A stretch of DNA of 64,000 nt from positions 273,067-337,066 of the forward strand of contig DASRAU010000034.1 in the NCBI GenBank assembly GCA_035638075.1. The letters run 5' to 3'. The position numbers and the translations under genes are program-made. Below are positions 1 to 8,054 of the stretch, piece by piece. Within the stretch, counting starts at the first letter, position 1. Each line of letters opens with the position of its first letter. This DNA is from DASRAU01 sp035638075. Lineage in GTDB: Bacteria; Acidobacteriota; Polarisedimenticolia; Gp22-AA2. The notes under the pieces are model-generated. The model worked only from the letters and a program-made list of their open reading frames with translations. It was not told where the DNA came from and did not search any database.

Positions 1-234
1 GAGGCAGCGATGGTGGAACTCCGCCTGGCGCTCAGCAACGTCCTGAAAGAGCGTCGGACGCGGAGCCATCTGTCGCAGGGGCAGCTTGCGCGGCTCCTCG
101 GATCGAGTCAGTCGCGCGTCGCCAAGATGGAGGCGGGCGATCCATCGGTGTCGATCGATCTCCTGATCCGCTCGCTTCTGGCGATGGGCGCCACGCAGGA
201 AGACCTCGCCCGAACGATCCGGCGGTCGAAGTAA
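1..234 (+). CDS. XRE-family antitoxin-like DNA-binding protein, 5' end missing
   Basis: The frame is open to the left edge, so 77 C-terminal residues are seen. They contain a helix-turn-helix of the XRE type (LSQGQLARLLGSS followed by QSRVAKMEAGDPSVS), the pattern of HigA-like antitoxins that pair with RelE/HigB toxins. An ATG at position 10 is preceded by GAGG, but the residues before it (EAA, then MVELRLALS) match the usual interior of this family, so the real start is probably upstream. Any toxin partner would lie outside the window. It ends 32 bases before the superoxide dismutase-like gene. Family membership is fairly sure; the antitoxin role is inference. Confidence 0.7.
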   Translation, partial: EAAMVELRLALSNVLKERRTRSHLSQGQLARLLGSSQSRVAKMEAGDPSVSIDLLIRSLLAMGATQEDLARTIRRSK

Positions 235-252
235 CCCGGGGACGACTGAGAC

Positions 253-266
253 CAAGGAGGTGACGC
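253..266 (+). promoter_or_regulatory. strong Shine-Dalgarno site for the SOD-like gene
   Basis: AAGGAGGTGA, an almost full complement of the 16S rRNA 3' end, ends a few bases before the ATG at 267. It fixes that start codon and predicts strong translation. It stands out because many genes in this window have no recognisable ribosome binding site. Confidence 0.75.
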
Positions 267-983
267 ATGCATCGACGTGAGGCTCTCGGACTGATTGCCA
301 CCGGCACGGTGGGCTCCGTGATGACGTCAGTCGGATCTTCGGCCAGCGGCTCGTCCGCCGCGCCCGCCGTGTCCGCCACTGTTGCGGCAGGGCAGCATCG
401 GCCGAAGCCGCTTCCTTTCGATCCGACGAAGCTGCGGGGCGTGTCCGAGCGGCTGATCGTCTCGCACCACGACAACAACTACGCGGGTGCCGTGAAGAAC
501 CTCAACAAGGTCGAGGAAGAGCTGGCGCGGGTCACCGCGGACACGCCCGGCTTCGTCGTGGGCGGTCTCAAGGAGAAAGAGCTCACGTTCACCAACTCGA
601 TGATCCTGCACGAGCTGTACTTCGCGAACCTCGGAGGCGACGGCCAGGCCGGCGGCCGGATCGTGAAGGACCTGGGAAGTGCTTTCGGAAGCATCGCTCT
701 CTGGGAGGAGAAGTTCCGCGCCACGGGGATGACCCTGGCGGGAGGCAGCGGCTGGGCGATCCTCGATTTCAATTTCCACAGCGGCGACCTGCGCACCTAC
801 TGGTCCGGCAACCACACGCAGGCGCTGGTCGCGGGCCAGCCGCTGCTCGTCATGGACATGTACGAGCACGCCTACCAGATGGACTACGGCGCCGACGCGG
901 CGAAGTACATCGAGGCGTTCTTCAGGAACATCAACTGGGACGAAGTGAACCGCCGGCTGGAGCGCGCCCGCGCCGCCGCCTAA
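267..983 (+). CDS. exported Fe/Mn superoxide dismutase family protein
   Basis: Superoxide dismutases of this family convert superoxide to oxygen and peroxide. The 238-residue product starts with MHRREALGLIATG, a twin-arginine-like signal followed by a Ser/Ala-rich linker to about residue 45, so it is probably exported. All four metal ligands can be placed: H67 in SHHDNNY, H115 in ILHELYF, D197 and H201 in MDMYEHAYQ. The usual second-shell residues differ: positions equivalent to E. coli MnSOD His30 and Tyr34 read Asn and Ala, the Trp of DVWEHAY is Tyr, and a His (in SGNHTQ) sits near the usual Gln. The fold is clear; efficient dismutase activity is not guaranteed. Its stop overlaps the stop of the convergent lysyl oxidase gene by 4 bases. 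Confidence 0.85.
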   Translation: MHRREALGLIATGTVGSVMTSVGSSASGSSAAPAVSATVAAGQHRPKPLPFDPTKLRGVSERLIVSHHDNNYAGAVKNLNKVEEELARVTADTPGFVVGGLKEKELTFTNSMILHELYFANLGGDGQAGGRIVKDLGSAFGSIALWEEKFRATGMTLAGGSGWAILDFNFHSGDLRTYWSGNHTQALVAGQPLLVMDMYEHAYQMDYGADAAKYIEAFFRNINWDEVNRRLERARAAA

Positions 984-1819
984 GCCGGCCCGAAGATGTG
1001 GATGTTCTTCCCCTTGATCCGGACCCGGATGGCGCTGGAGTTGTTGCCGTAGTCGGCTTCGGTGATGAGGTGCGTCGCGTTCGATTCGTTCTCGAGGACG
1101 TACTCGCCGTCGGCGAGGCCGGTGATGTCGATCCACTGGCCGTCCACCGACCCGAAGAGACCGGCTTCGTAGATGTCGGCCCAGCAGACTCCGAGCCCGG
1201 CGAAGTCGCAGTCGAAGTAGGTCTGCGGGTCGAGCGTCCTCGGGCAGATCTCCGTCGCCGACCGCAGCTGTCCCATCATCACGACGTCGAAGAAACACAG
1301 GCCGAGCTTGTTCCCCTTGACGAACTGGGACTGCAGGGAGGGGTTGGCGGCCAGCACCTGGGCGGCGCAGGCGCCGGGGCCGGCGGCGCGCAGCGCCTTC
1401 CACTGAGTGTAGCCGGACGGTGTCCAGAGGCGATAGTCGGCGTAGTCCTTGATGTGGTAGTGCCCGTGGCAGGTCGCGAACTCGAACCAGTCGGGATGAT
1501 CGGCGGGGTTGCCGAGGACGACCGCGCCGGGCCCGAGGTTGTTGCTCTGGGTCGAGAAGAGCAGCAGCCGGCGCGTGCCGGCCAGCGCCATCCCCTCCAC
1601 CACCGCGCAGTCGGTCGGGGCGAACGTGTGCATCTGGACGATGGTCGAGTTCCGCGCGGCGAGGATCCCCGGGTCGATGGTCAGATCGGGGCAGCCGCGC
1701 GCATCGGCGCACGGCACCTGCGGAGTGCAGACCTGCCCGAAGGCGGCCGGCAGGCAGGCCAGCGTCGCCGCGAATGAGAACGTTGCCAGATGGATGGACC
1801 CGACGCGGCTTTGGAGCAT
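980..1819 (-). CDS. secreted lysyl oxidase family protein
   Basis: Lysyl oxidases are copper amine oxidases that convert lysine side chains to aldehydes and can cross-link proteins. The start at 1819 is chosen because GGGAGGTG lies just upstream; the longer frame to 1891 lacks this. Of 279 residues, about 1-29 form a signal peptide ending AAFGQ. The copper site CHGHYH (H118, H120, H122) matches the CHQHYH talon of animal LOX. K171 in GNKLGLCFFD aligns with the lysine that forms the LTQ cofactor, and Y217 is a candidate for the partner tyrosine. DGQWIDITGL and ADYGNNSSAIRVRI match the end of the LOX domain. It is cysteine-rich, as expected for an exported protein. Confidence 0.85.
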   Translation of the reverse strand: MLQSRVGSIHLATFSFAATLACLPAAFGQVCTPQVPCADARGCPDLTIDPGILAARNSTIVQMHTFAPTDCAVVEGMALAGTRRLLLFSTQSNNLGPGAVVLGNPADHPDWFEFATCHGHYHIKDYADYRLWTPSGYTQWKALRAAGPGACAAQVLAANPSLQSQFVKGNKLGLCFFDVVMMGQLRSATEICPRTLDPQTYFDCDFAGLGVCWADIYEAGLFGSVDGQWIDITGLADGEYVLENESNATHLITEADYGNNSSAIRVRIKGKNIHIFGPA

Positions 1820-1903
1820 AGAACACCTCCCGGCGAGACGGTCTTTTGGCGAGTTAGCCGAACCGATACGGTGAGAGGTTGCCGGGGGCAAGCAATTTGT
1901 TTC

Positions 1904-2470
1904 GTGGTGACCGCGGTCGATAACGACGTCTACCAGAGCGGAACGAACTGGATCGGGATTCCGGATCCGACTGGCTCAAACGGCAATATGTCCGTGGACC
2001 CTGAGTTCACAGATGACGCGGGTGGCGACCTGTCACTCAGAGCGTCATCGCCCTGTCTCGAACGCGGCCAGGAATCGACGCTCAGTGCCGATTTCGCAGG
2101 TCTGCCAAGGAGTCAGGACAGCAACCTGGATGGGGCGGCCGCGCCAGACATCGGGGCTTTCGAAACGAGCGGTGAAGTGGAGGGCGTCCGGGTCGAAGGA
2201 ATGCTGCCGACTCTCCGCTGGGACGCGCACCCGTTTGCCGTCCGTGGCTACGACGTGTACGAAGGGTTGCTGTCGGTGTTGAGTGAGACCGGCAACTCGG
2301 TGCAGTCGCCGCCGATCTGCGGCTACGGTCAGACGGCGATCGAGATTCCGGTCAGCCCGCCGGCCGGCGACGGTCAGTACTACCTCGTGGTTCCGCACGG
2401 GACGGTGCCCGGCAGCCTCGGGTTCGACAGCAATTTGCAGGAGCGAGTGAACTGCCTTCCCTGCCAATAG
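1904..2470 (+). pseudogene. 5'-truncated remnant of a beta-helix surface protein
   Basis: From about VDNDVYQSG to the stop this frame reads like the C-terminal part of a right-handed parallel beta-helix protein with a choice-of-anchor type end: NGNMSVDPEF, then LRASSPCLERGQ, then DGAAAPDIGAFE, followed by a short beta-rich tail ending NCLPCQ. Upstream the frame turns into unrelated sequence antisense to the lysyl oxidase signal peptide. There is no repeat array, signal peptide or ribosome site. The simplest reading is the 3' end of a gene whose front was lost, perhaps when the lysyl oxidase gene arrived. A short real gene starting inside is less likely. Confidence 0.5.
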
Positions 2471-2510
2471 TGCCCCGCGCCGGCCGGCGGGAACGGCCCG
2501 GGAGGCGATC

Positions 2511-2538
2511 GCGCGCTTCTTCAGGCCGAAGAGCGCGC
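2511..2538. terminator. GC-rich hairpin across the helicase stop codon
   Basis: GCGCGC then TCTTC pairs with GAAGA then GCGCGC around the loop AGGCC: an 11-bp stem with one bulged T. It lies between the beta-helix remnant and the helicase gene and includes the helicase stop codon at 2521-2523. There is no T-run, so it is at best a weak or bidirectional terminator. Confidence 0.3.
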
Positions 2539-4221
2539 CGCTTCGAGGTTCCGGATCAGCTCCTTCACGAAGGGCGTGTCGTGGCTCCACAGCACGAACA
2601 GCCGGTCGGTCGGACGCGTCAGTGCGACGTACATCAACGCCCGCCCGTCATCGCCCTGCAGATCCTCCGCCGCCGCGAGGATGACCGCCTTCGCCTGAAG
2701 GCCCCGCGCGCCATGGATGGTGCTGACGGTCACGGGCAAGCTGCGCCTGTCGAACTCGGCGGCGATCCGATCGCGTAAAGCGTTCGTCATGCAGAGGACC
2801 ATGACGTCCTGGGCGGCAAGGCGATCTGCGCCATTCATGAGATCGCTGGCAATCTGCACGCAACGACTGACCTGCGCATCCTGACTGGCGACCTGGATGA
2901 CGGTAGGCCAGGCCCCAAACCGCTGGCAGTTCTCGCGGCGGAGGGCGACGGCGTGGGGCAGGTCCTCGTCGCCCGAAGATTCCGCCACCCCGAAGCTCCA
3001 TGCAGCTGAAACGATCTCGCGAGTGTTGCGGTAGTTGAGCGCGAACCGCTTCGTGCGACCCTGCGCCTTGACGCCGACCTTGCTCCAGTTGGGCAGTTTG
3101 GAACGATAGAGGTTCTGGCTCAAATCGTAGGCGATGATGAGCGTACCGTCCGCCGGCTCCTTGAGCGCGAGCACGGCGCTGCGGAACCAGGATGTCGGGA
3201 AGTCCTGGCCTTCGTCGATCAGCACAGCGTCGTATTTCCCCGAGTCGCCGCGGCCGGATTCGACGATGGAGAGTACCCCCCGGCCGAAAGCGTCCATGTC
3301 CTTGAGGTCAGCGGGGGCGCCCTGCATACGGCCCCAGACACCGAAGGTGTGAACCGCGACGTTCGCGTGACGCTTCAGCGTCATCGCGAGATACTGCTGC
3401 AGTGTGCGGTTGAAACAGAGCATGAGCACCGACATGTTCGCTTCGGCCAGCAATCTCGCTGCTGCGATGAGAACGATCGTCTTCCCCGAACCGGGCACGC
3501 CATAAATGATGCGGTGGCCCGAACCGAGCTGGCGGGCCACTCTTTCCTGCTCGAGGTCGAGCACGTCGACTGAGACCTTCGGAGGTGTGTCGCCGAAAAG
3601 GAAACCAGTCTCGACACGGCTTGCGGGGCTGACGACCGAGCGGAGTGCGCGCATGCGCTCCGGTGGGATCCGGAAGAGGGGGACATCCGGCGGCATCGCG
3701 GCCTCGAGCGCAGCCATCAACGCCGACGGATTGCCGGCGAGTGCATCGAACTCATCGGCGCAGAGCGTCTCACCTTCCGGAAACAGGTGCGCCCAGGGAG
3801 AGGCCTCAAGGTCCGCGCGGCGCATGGACGTCAGGATGGCGAGATGGCCGAAGGCGAACGCGAATTGGCCAGCACGCTTCAGCGCCACCGCGGACGGATG
3901 CGTGTGGCACGTGTTCATGAGATCCCGTTGATAAGCGAGCGCCTGACGGGACGGGTGGGGTTGATCCTGCTGATGGCCTCCGTGTGTGTAGACGATGTGA
4001 TGCGTGTCCGCGTGAGTAATCGCGTTCAGCGGAATGCCCTTCACTTCGATGACGATGACACCGATCGTGGGGGCGATGACGATGAAGTCCGGATAGCGGC
4101 GGCGGATGACTGGCTCGTAGTAGACGATCACATCGTCGGACAGGGACTGCAGAGCGGCAAAGACGCGGCGCTCGCCCTGCGACGCTCCGTCAGGCAGGTA
4201 CTCCGGAATCATTTGCGCCAT
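2521..4221 (-). CDS. NERD-domain UvrD/Rep-type helicase
   Basis: A 566-residue fusion. Residues about 10-130 are a NERD (nuclease-related) domain with the PD-(D/E)xK-like pattern D45, E59, K61 in YPDFIVI and VIVIEVKG. Residues about 220-555 are a superfamily 1 helicase: Q-motif LDLEQ, Walker A GVPGSGKT (241-248), Walker B LIDEGQDF, LNYRNTREI, STIHGARGLQAKAV and MYVALTRPTDRLFV. Such proteins act on DNA ends or nucleic acid intermediates, and many sit in defence regions. The RNase H gene lies upstream on the same strand, 46 bases away, so the two are probably cotranscribed. Base composition is somewhat lower than the flanks. The domain call is firm; the biological role is inference. Confidence 0.88.
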   Translation of the reverse strand: MAQMIPEYLPDGASQGERRVFAALQSLSDDVIVYYEPVIRRRYPDFIVIAPTIGVIVIEVKGIPLNAITHADTHHIVYTHGGHQQDQPHPSRQALAYQRDLMNTCHTHPSAVALKRAGQFAFAFGHLAILTSMRRADLEASPWAHLFPEGETLCADEFDALAGNPSALMAALEAAMPPDVPLFRIPPERMRALRSVVSPASRVETGFLFGDTPPKVSVDVLDLEQERVARQLGSGHRIIYGVPGSGKTIVLIAAARLLAEANMSVLMLCFNRTLQQYLAMTLKRHANVAVHTFGVWGRMQGAPADLKDMDAFGRGVLSIVESGRGDSGKYDAVLIDEGQDFPTSWFRSAVLALKEPADGTLIIAYDLSQNLYRSKLPNWSKVGVKAQGRTKRFALNYRNTREIVSAAWSFGVAESSGDEDLPHAVALRRENCQRFGAWPTVIQVASQDAQVSRCVQIASDLMNGADRLAAQDVMVLCMTNALRDRIAAEFDRRSLPVTVSTIHGARGLQAKAVILAAAEDLQGDDGRALMYVALTRPTDRLFVLWSHDTPFVKELIRNLEAARSSA

Positions 4222-4267
4222 GAGACAGTCCCCGATGAAGTCTACTTCGGCTGCGCGCTCTCGCCGT

Positions 4268-4936
4268 TCAGCGTTTGGCGCGGCGGTAGGCCGATGCCAG
4301 GGAATCCGCGTATTCGTTCCAGCGGTAGCCGGAGTGACCGGCGATCCAGCGCAGGGTGATTTCGGGACGGCTCCTGAAAAGAGCGTAGACCTCTTGGACG
4401 AGATCGAGGTTCTTAATCTCTCCGTCCTTGCGCTTCCAGCCGCGTTTCTCCCAGCCTGCGGCCCACTCGTTGATCGTGTTCACGCACAACTGACTGTCGG
4501 TGTGAATGATCGTAGGGGTGCCGTTGGGCACGAGCGCAACGCCTGCCTTCAGCGCCGAGAGCTCCATGCGGTTGTTGGTGGTCTGCTTCTCGTGGCCATC
4601 GCGTTCGGCCACGATTTCGTTGTCCACGACATAGACCACGCCCCAGCCGCCAGGGCCTGGATTTGGATCCGCGGCTCCATCGGTGAACACGCCATCGGTC
4701 GGACCGGCCGTGTACTTGGCCAGCACCTCGATCGTGGTCAGTTTCTCTTCACGCGCCGAGGCGGAACGAGTCGAGGACCAAGTGGGAGGGCGGTGCGCCG
4801 TCTTGATCCCTCCAGCGCCTGTCTGCACGTTCTTGCACGACAGGCACCGTTTCGGCTGCCAGCTCGGATACTTCGCCAGCGTGGCGTCCCGCACATCGAA
4901 CGCGTTGCCGCAGACCTGGCACGTGAAACCTGGCAT
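4268..4936 (-). CDS. rnhA: ribonuclease H type I with N-terminal zinc ribbon
   Basis: RNase HI cleaves the RNA strand of RNA-DNA hybrids. In this 222-residue protein the catalytic domain begins near residue 80, with the four acidic residues in place: D86 (TDGAADPNPGPGG), E125 (NNRMELSAL), D147 (IHTDSQL) and D211 (WNEYADSLA), plus H201. In front is an extra domain with C6-x2-C9 and C31-x2-C34, a likely zinc ribbon for nucleic acid binding, joined by a Ser/Thr/Arg-rich linker. Ordinary housekeeping RNase HI lacks this domain. It lies 46 bases upstream of the NERD helicase on the same strand, which suggests a joint role. It could still be the cell's general RNase H. Confidence 0.9.
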   Translation of the reverse strand: MPGFTCQVCGNAFDVRDATLAKYPSWQPKRCLSCKNVQTGAGGIKTAHRPPTWSSTRSASAREEKLTTIEVLAKYTAGPTDGVFTDGAADPNPGPGGWGVVYVVDNEIVAERDGHEKQTTNNRMELSALKAGVALVPNGTPTIIHTDSQLCVNTINEWAAGWEKRGWKRKDGEIKNLDLVQEVYALFRSRPEITLRWIAGHSGYRWNEYADSLASAYRRAKR

Positions 4937-5132
4937 CAGTTGCCCCCTCCGGCTGTGAACTCGTCCGGTTCATGCCTTCGCCTTACCGCACAATTCCGGG
5001 CTCGGCCGATGTCGCGAGCGGCAGCGTTTCGACCAGAGGATAGCGTTTCGCGCCGGGATAGATGACGGCCACCCCCTCGACTGCCAGGTACTCATCCTCC
5101 TGTCGACGGGGCGACTCGGAGACCGCAACTGA

Positions 5133-5166
5133 TAGAATACTCCGCCTAAAGAGGTGCCCCCCCTTG
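5133..5166 (+). promoter_or_regulatory. candidate -10 element, ribosome site and TTG start of the methyltransferase
   Basis: TAGAAT at 5133-5138 could be a -10 hexamer; no good -35 is seen. AAGAGGTG at 5149-5156 sits 7 bases before a TTG at 5164. This pairing is why the start is placed at 5164 and not at the upstream ATG at 5062, whose extra 34 residues look like translated spacer. The rest of the 227-base gap back to the RNase H start holds nothing I recognise. Confidence 0.5.
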
Positions 5167-6063
5167 ACGAAGAAATCGCCTAGAAAAGTTCAGAGCATCG
5201 GACAGCGAACTACTCATGACGTGCACGTAGGCGATGCTCGAGAGATATCGTTCATCCCGACCGAATCGGTCCACTTCATCTGTACCAGCCCACCGTACGG
5301 ATCCCTAAAAGAGTATCCAGATCACCCAGGCCAGCTCGGCAACATCGGAGCGTATGAAAAATTCCTGGACGAAATGGACTCGGTGTGGGCGGAGTGCCTA
5401 CGAGTCCTTGTACCTGGCGGTCGTGTCGCCTGCGTCGTGGGAGATGTATGCATCTCCCGGCGCAAGGGCGGCCGGCACCATGTACTGCCGCTAGCCGGCG
5501 ATCTTCAGGTCCGGGCCAGAAAACTAGGCTTCGATAACCTTACTCCTATCCGCTGGCTAAAGGTTGCCAACATCAAGCTCGAAGCTTCCCGCTCCGCCCG
5601 CTATCTAGGGAAGCCGAACCTGCCAAATGGCGTCGTGAAGAATGACATCGAACACATTCTGTTCTTCCGCAAGCCAGGTGGCTACCGAAAGCCTACTGAG
5701 GACATGGAGAAGCGTTCCTTCATACCAACGGACGACTACGTGCGTTGGTTCGCTCCAGTTTGGTCGGACATCACAGGTCAACTCCGTCGAGATCACCCAG
5801 CTCCGTATCCTCTTGAGGTCCCGCGTCGATTGATCCGGATGTTTAGCTTCGCCGGAGATACGGTGCTAGATCCATTTGCGGGAACCGGTACAACGATTCT
5901 TGCGGCGACTGAATTGGGAAGGAACAGCATCAGCGTTGAGATCGAACCGCGATACGTAGATCTGATCGAGGAAAGACTGAGTGACAGGATGCCTAGCCAG
6001 GCTAGGATGCGAATCCATCGTGACCCGGCGCATAAAGAGGAAGTTGACACTCGGCGCGCATGA
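5164..6063 (+). CDS. type II DNA methyltransferase, beta class (N4-cytosine or N6-adenine)
   Basis: The enzyme methylates a base in a short DNA target using S-adenosylmethionine. Of 299 residues, the catalytic motif IV is TSPPY (41-45) near the N-terminus, and the AdoMet motif I is LDPFAGTGTT (236-244) near the C-terminus, followed by SVEIEPRYVDLIEERL. This circular order is the beta class; a Ser/Thr-Pro-Pro-Tyr motif favours N4-cytosine methylation over N6-adenine. Residues about 100-200 should hold the target recognition region. Start TTG at 5164 has a good ribosome site. Its stop overlaps the ATG of the next gene (ATGA), as expected for a restriction-modification pair. Base composition is lower than in the surrounding genome, a sign of transfer. 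Confidence 0.88.
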   Translation: MTKKSPRKVQSIGQRTTHDVHVGDAREISFIPTESVHFICTSPPYGSLKEYPDHPGQLGNIGAYEKFLDEMDSVWAECLRVLVPGGRVACVVGDVCISRRKGGRHHVLPLAGDLQVRARKLGFDNLTPIRWLKVANIKLEASRSARYLGKPNLPNGVVKNDIEHILFFRKPGGYRKPTEDMEKRSFIPTDDYVRWFAPVWSDITGQLRRDHPAPYPLEVPRRLIRMFSFAGDTVLDPFAGTGTTILAATELGRNSISVEIEPRYVDLIEERLSDRMPSQARMRIHRDPAHKEEVDTRRA

Positions 6064-6911
6064 TCGGGCCTCCGCTGCATAAGAGCAAGAAACCAGCCCT
6101 AGAGCCGACTGGGATACCGCAGATTGACCGACTTGAGAGCTTGGAAACCTGCACTATCAAGGACTATCTAGAGGGAGTCAGCGCTTATGTTCGTAAGGGC
6201 TCCACGCTAGCGCCTGGTCCAAAAAAGGCAGCTCAGATCAGGCTGTCGTCTGCGCTTGCCCATGCGCTTGCCGACGAACTCGCGGTCCGGGTACCTGCGC
6301 TCAAAGGGCGCCTCGTTACAAAGGAGCAAAAGGTGGCTGGCGGTCTCCGCACCGCCAAGGCTGACGTGTCGGAGAGCCATCAACTCGATGGCCTGCGGCT
6401 GGCGGTAGAGCTCAAACCAATAAACCTGGCCGTTGGGAGAGCAATCTGGAACAGATTTGGTGATATTCGGACCTTTGCCGTGAACATCCACCTCAAGTTC
6501 CCGTTCGCCGTCGTGGGGGGCGTTCTTGTAGTCCCAACGTACGAAGAGATCGGGACGAAGGCGGCAAGGAAGGCTGAAGAAGCCGAACAACACGTAATGC
6601 TAGAAGGTTCGGAATCAGATAGTGTGGTCACTCTTTCCGAAGCATCGCTCTCGTATCAAACTGGAGAACCGCTGATTCAGCGGAAATCGACTGTGCATCT
6701 CATAGAACGAGCAGTCGAGCGGCTTTTCCGGGCTGGAGGAAGAAAGAGTGAAGCGGAGGCTGCACACCTTCTAGAAGCTATAGCAGTCGTAGCCTACAAT
6801 CCCGATACCGCTGAAATTGAGCCCGAGCTGCCGAAGCCTGGGCTGGGATTACGCTGGGAGGAGTTTCTCGACTCTCTGGCTACTGCATACAGGGCGCGGT
6901 TCGAAGACTAG
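6060..6911 (+). CDS. putative type II restriction endonuclease
   Basis: I do not recognise this 283-residue family by sequence, so the call rests on context and one motif. It overlaps the methyltransferase by ATGA and shares its low GC. Near residues 100-120 it reads AKADVSESHQLDGLRLAVELKP, whose D110, E117, L118, K119 fit a PD-(D/E)xK nuclease core (beta strand, acidic residue, ELK). The following hydrophobic strand FPFAVVGGVLVVPT is also usual for this fold. No membrane segment or signal is seen. It should cut the site its partner protects. An alternative is a non-nucleolytic accessory protein of the methyltransferase. Confidence 0.6.
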   Translation: MIGPPLHKSKKPALEPTGIPQIDRLESLETCTIKDYLEGVSAYVRKGSTLAPGPKKAAQIRLSSALAHALADELAVRVPALKGRLVTKEQKVAGGLRTAKADVSESHQLDGLRLAVELKPINLAVGRAIWNRFGDIRTFAVNIHLKFPFAVVGGVLVVPTYEEIGTKAARKAEEAEQHVMLEGSESDSVVTLSEASLSYQTGEPLIQRKSTVHLIERAVERLFRAGGRKSEAEAAHLLEAIAVVAYNPDTAEIEPELPKPGLGLRWEEFLDSLATAYRARFED

Positions 6912-6950
6912 CATCTAGACCGAGCGTATCCTTCAGGCCAACGTTCTCTT

Positions 6951-8054
6951 TTATCGCATCACCTTTCCTTTCCCCTTCGGCGAACGGTAGTAGGCAAATG
7001 CCTTCTCTAGGAAACCGTGCCGTCTCTTGATAGCGTAGGATTCTACGGAAGCCTGCGACACATACTTTTGAAATTGCTCAAGAATCAAGCTGTTATCTGG
7101 GTTCTGATACTTCGCAAGCAAGCCAAGATTATGTTTCACCTCGTCAAGAAGTAATCCGTAGAAGGTAGCAAACTGGCCGATGATGCCACTCTGTTTCTTG
7201 AGAAACAGGTCCTCAACATATAGGTAGGCAGATACCGCTACGGCACGGCTCGAGACCTTCACCGCTTCTGTACCGAAATGCTTGTCCATCAAGTTAAGTA
7301 CACTGCGTATGCGAACCAGATTCGGGTCGTTGACCTCTAGGTCATACTTATCTTTGAAGAAGTCACCCAAATCATCATATCGCGCCCTGACGAACTCACC
7401 ATCCGCCGCCAGGCTAAAGGAATTGATGCACACTTGCGCAAGGGTAAATTGTCGCGAAAAACGTTTAAGCGACAGCCTGGTATTGCGAAGGAACGGAGCA
7501 TTGCTTCCCATCTCGCGATAGACGAAATCTCGAATGGTTCCTGTATAAGTCTTCAGCAATTCTCCCGAATTCAATCTAATTCCGAGCTGAAGTCGTCGGA
7601 AGATCTCCCTTAGAAGCTGCTCATCGAGGTTCTTGTAGATTACGAAGGTGAGCTCGTAATCCTCGATCTTCTTGGCGATAGACGGGAACTCAACCTGCAG
7701 GCGACCATAGCTATACCGCTCGCCGGCGATGCGGACCGTCAGTCCATGTGTGTCGGAGTCCGGTTTAAAAAACGCGAGTAGTGTTGCCATTCTCTGCTTG
7801 CCATCGATGCACTCGAAATCGAACGTTTCGTTATCCCGCACTTCCACGAGGTAGAGCTTGGGAATGTCGATGTTCTGCATCATGGAGTCGATTAGCATTT
7901 CTTGATCTTCACGGCTCCATATCTTCTCCCGCTGATAATCGGCGTCGAGATCGATCCGATAGATATAGTCAGCGATGAACTGCTTTGCGGTCAGCGTCTC
8001 AAGCGTTCTGGCTGGCCGAGCTTTAAGAGGCGAATGTTGTTGTGCTTTTGGCAT
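6951..8054 (-). CDS. DUF262 (ParB/Srx-fold) family protein
   Basis: The N-terminal domain has the DUF262 hallmarks: DADYQREKIWSREDQEMLIDS, then IDIPKLYL, then FECIDGKQRMATLLAFF, with the signature DGKQR at 84-88. In GmrSD enzymes this domain binds or hydrolyses nucleotides and drives cleavage of modified phage DNA. Here the 367-residue protein has no HNH/DUF1524 domain, so it resembles a stand-alone DUF262 protein with a helical C-terminal half. The start at 8054 (MPKAQQ) follows GAGGAC and overlaps the end of the SIR2-like gene by 32 bases, so the two are almost surely one operon. It is convergent with the endonuclease gene (39-base gap). Low GC suggests acquisition with its neighbours. Confidence 0.8.
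   Translation of the reverse strand: MPKAQQHSPLKARPARTLETLTAKQFIADYIYRIDLDADYQREKIWSREDQEMLIDSMMQNIDIPKLYLVEVRDNETFDFECIDGKQRMATLLAFFKPDSDTHGLTVRIAGERYSYGRLQVEFPSIAKKIEDYELTFVIYKNLDEQLLREIFRRLQLGIRLNSGELLKTYTGTIRDFVYREMGSNAPFLRNTRLSLKRFSRQFTLAQVCINSFSLAADGEFVRARYDDLGDFFKDKYDLEVNDPNLVRIRSVLNLMDKHFGTEAVKVSSRAVAVSAYLYVEDLFLKKQSGIIGQFATFYGLLLDEVKHNLGLLAKYQNPDNSLILEQFQKYVSQASVESYAIKRRHGFLEKAFAYYRSPKGKGKVMR

Noticed and set aside
327..1826. Long minus-strand frame of 499 codons across SOD and LOX
   Set aside because: Arg/Pro-rich translation with no family signal. It is an antisense artefact of high GC; real genes occupy both flanks in other frames.
5062..5163. Upstream ATG start for the methyltransferase
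   Set aside because: The additional 34 residues look like translated spacer, and the TTG at 5164 has a good ribosome site.
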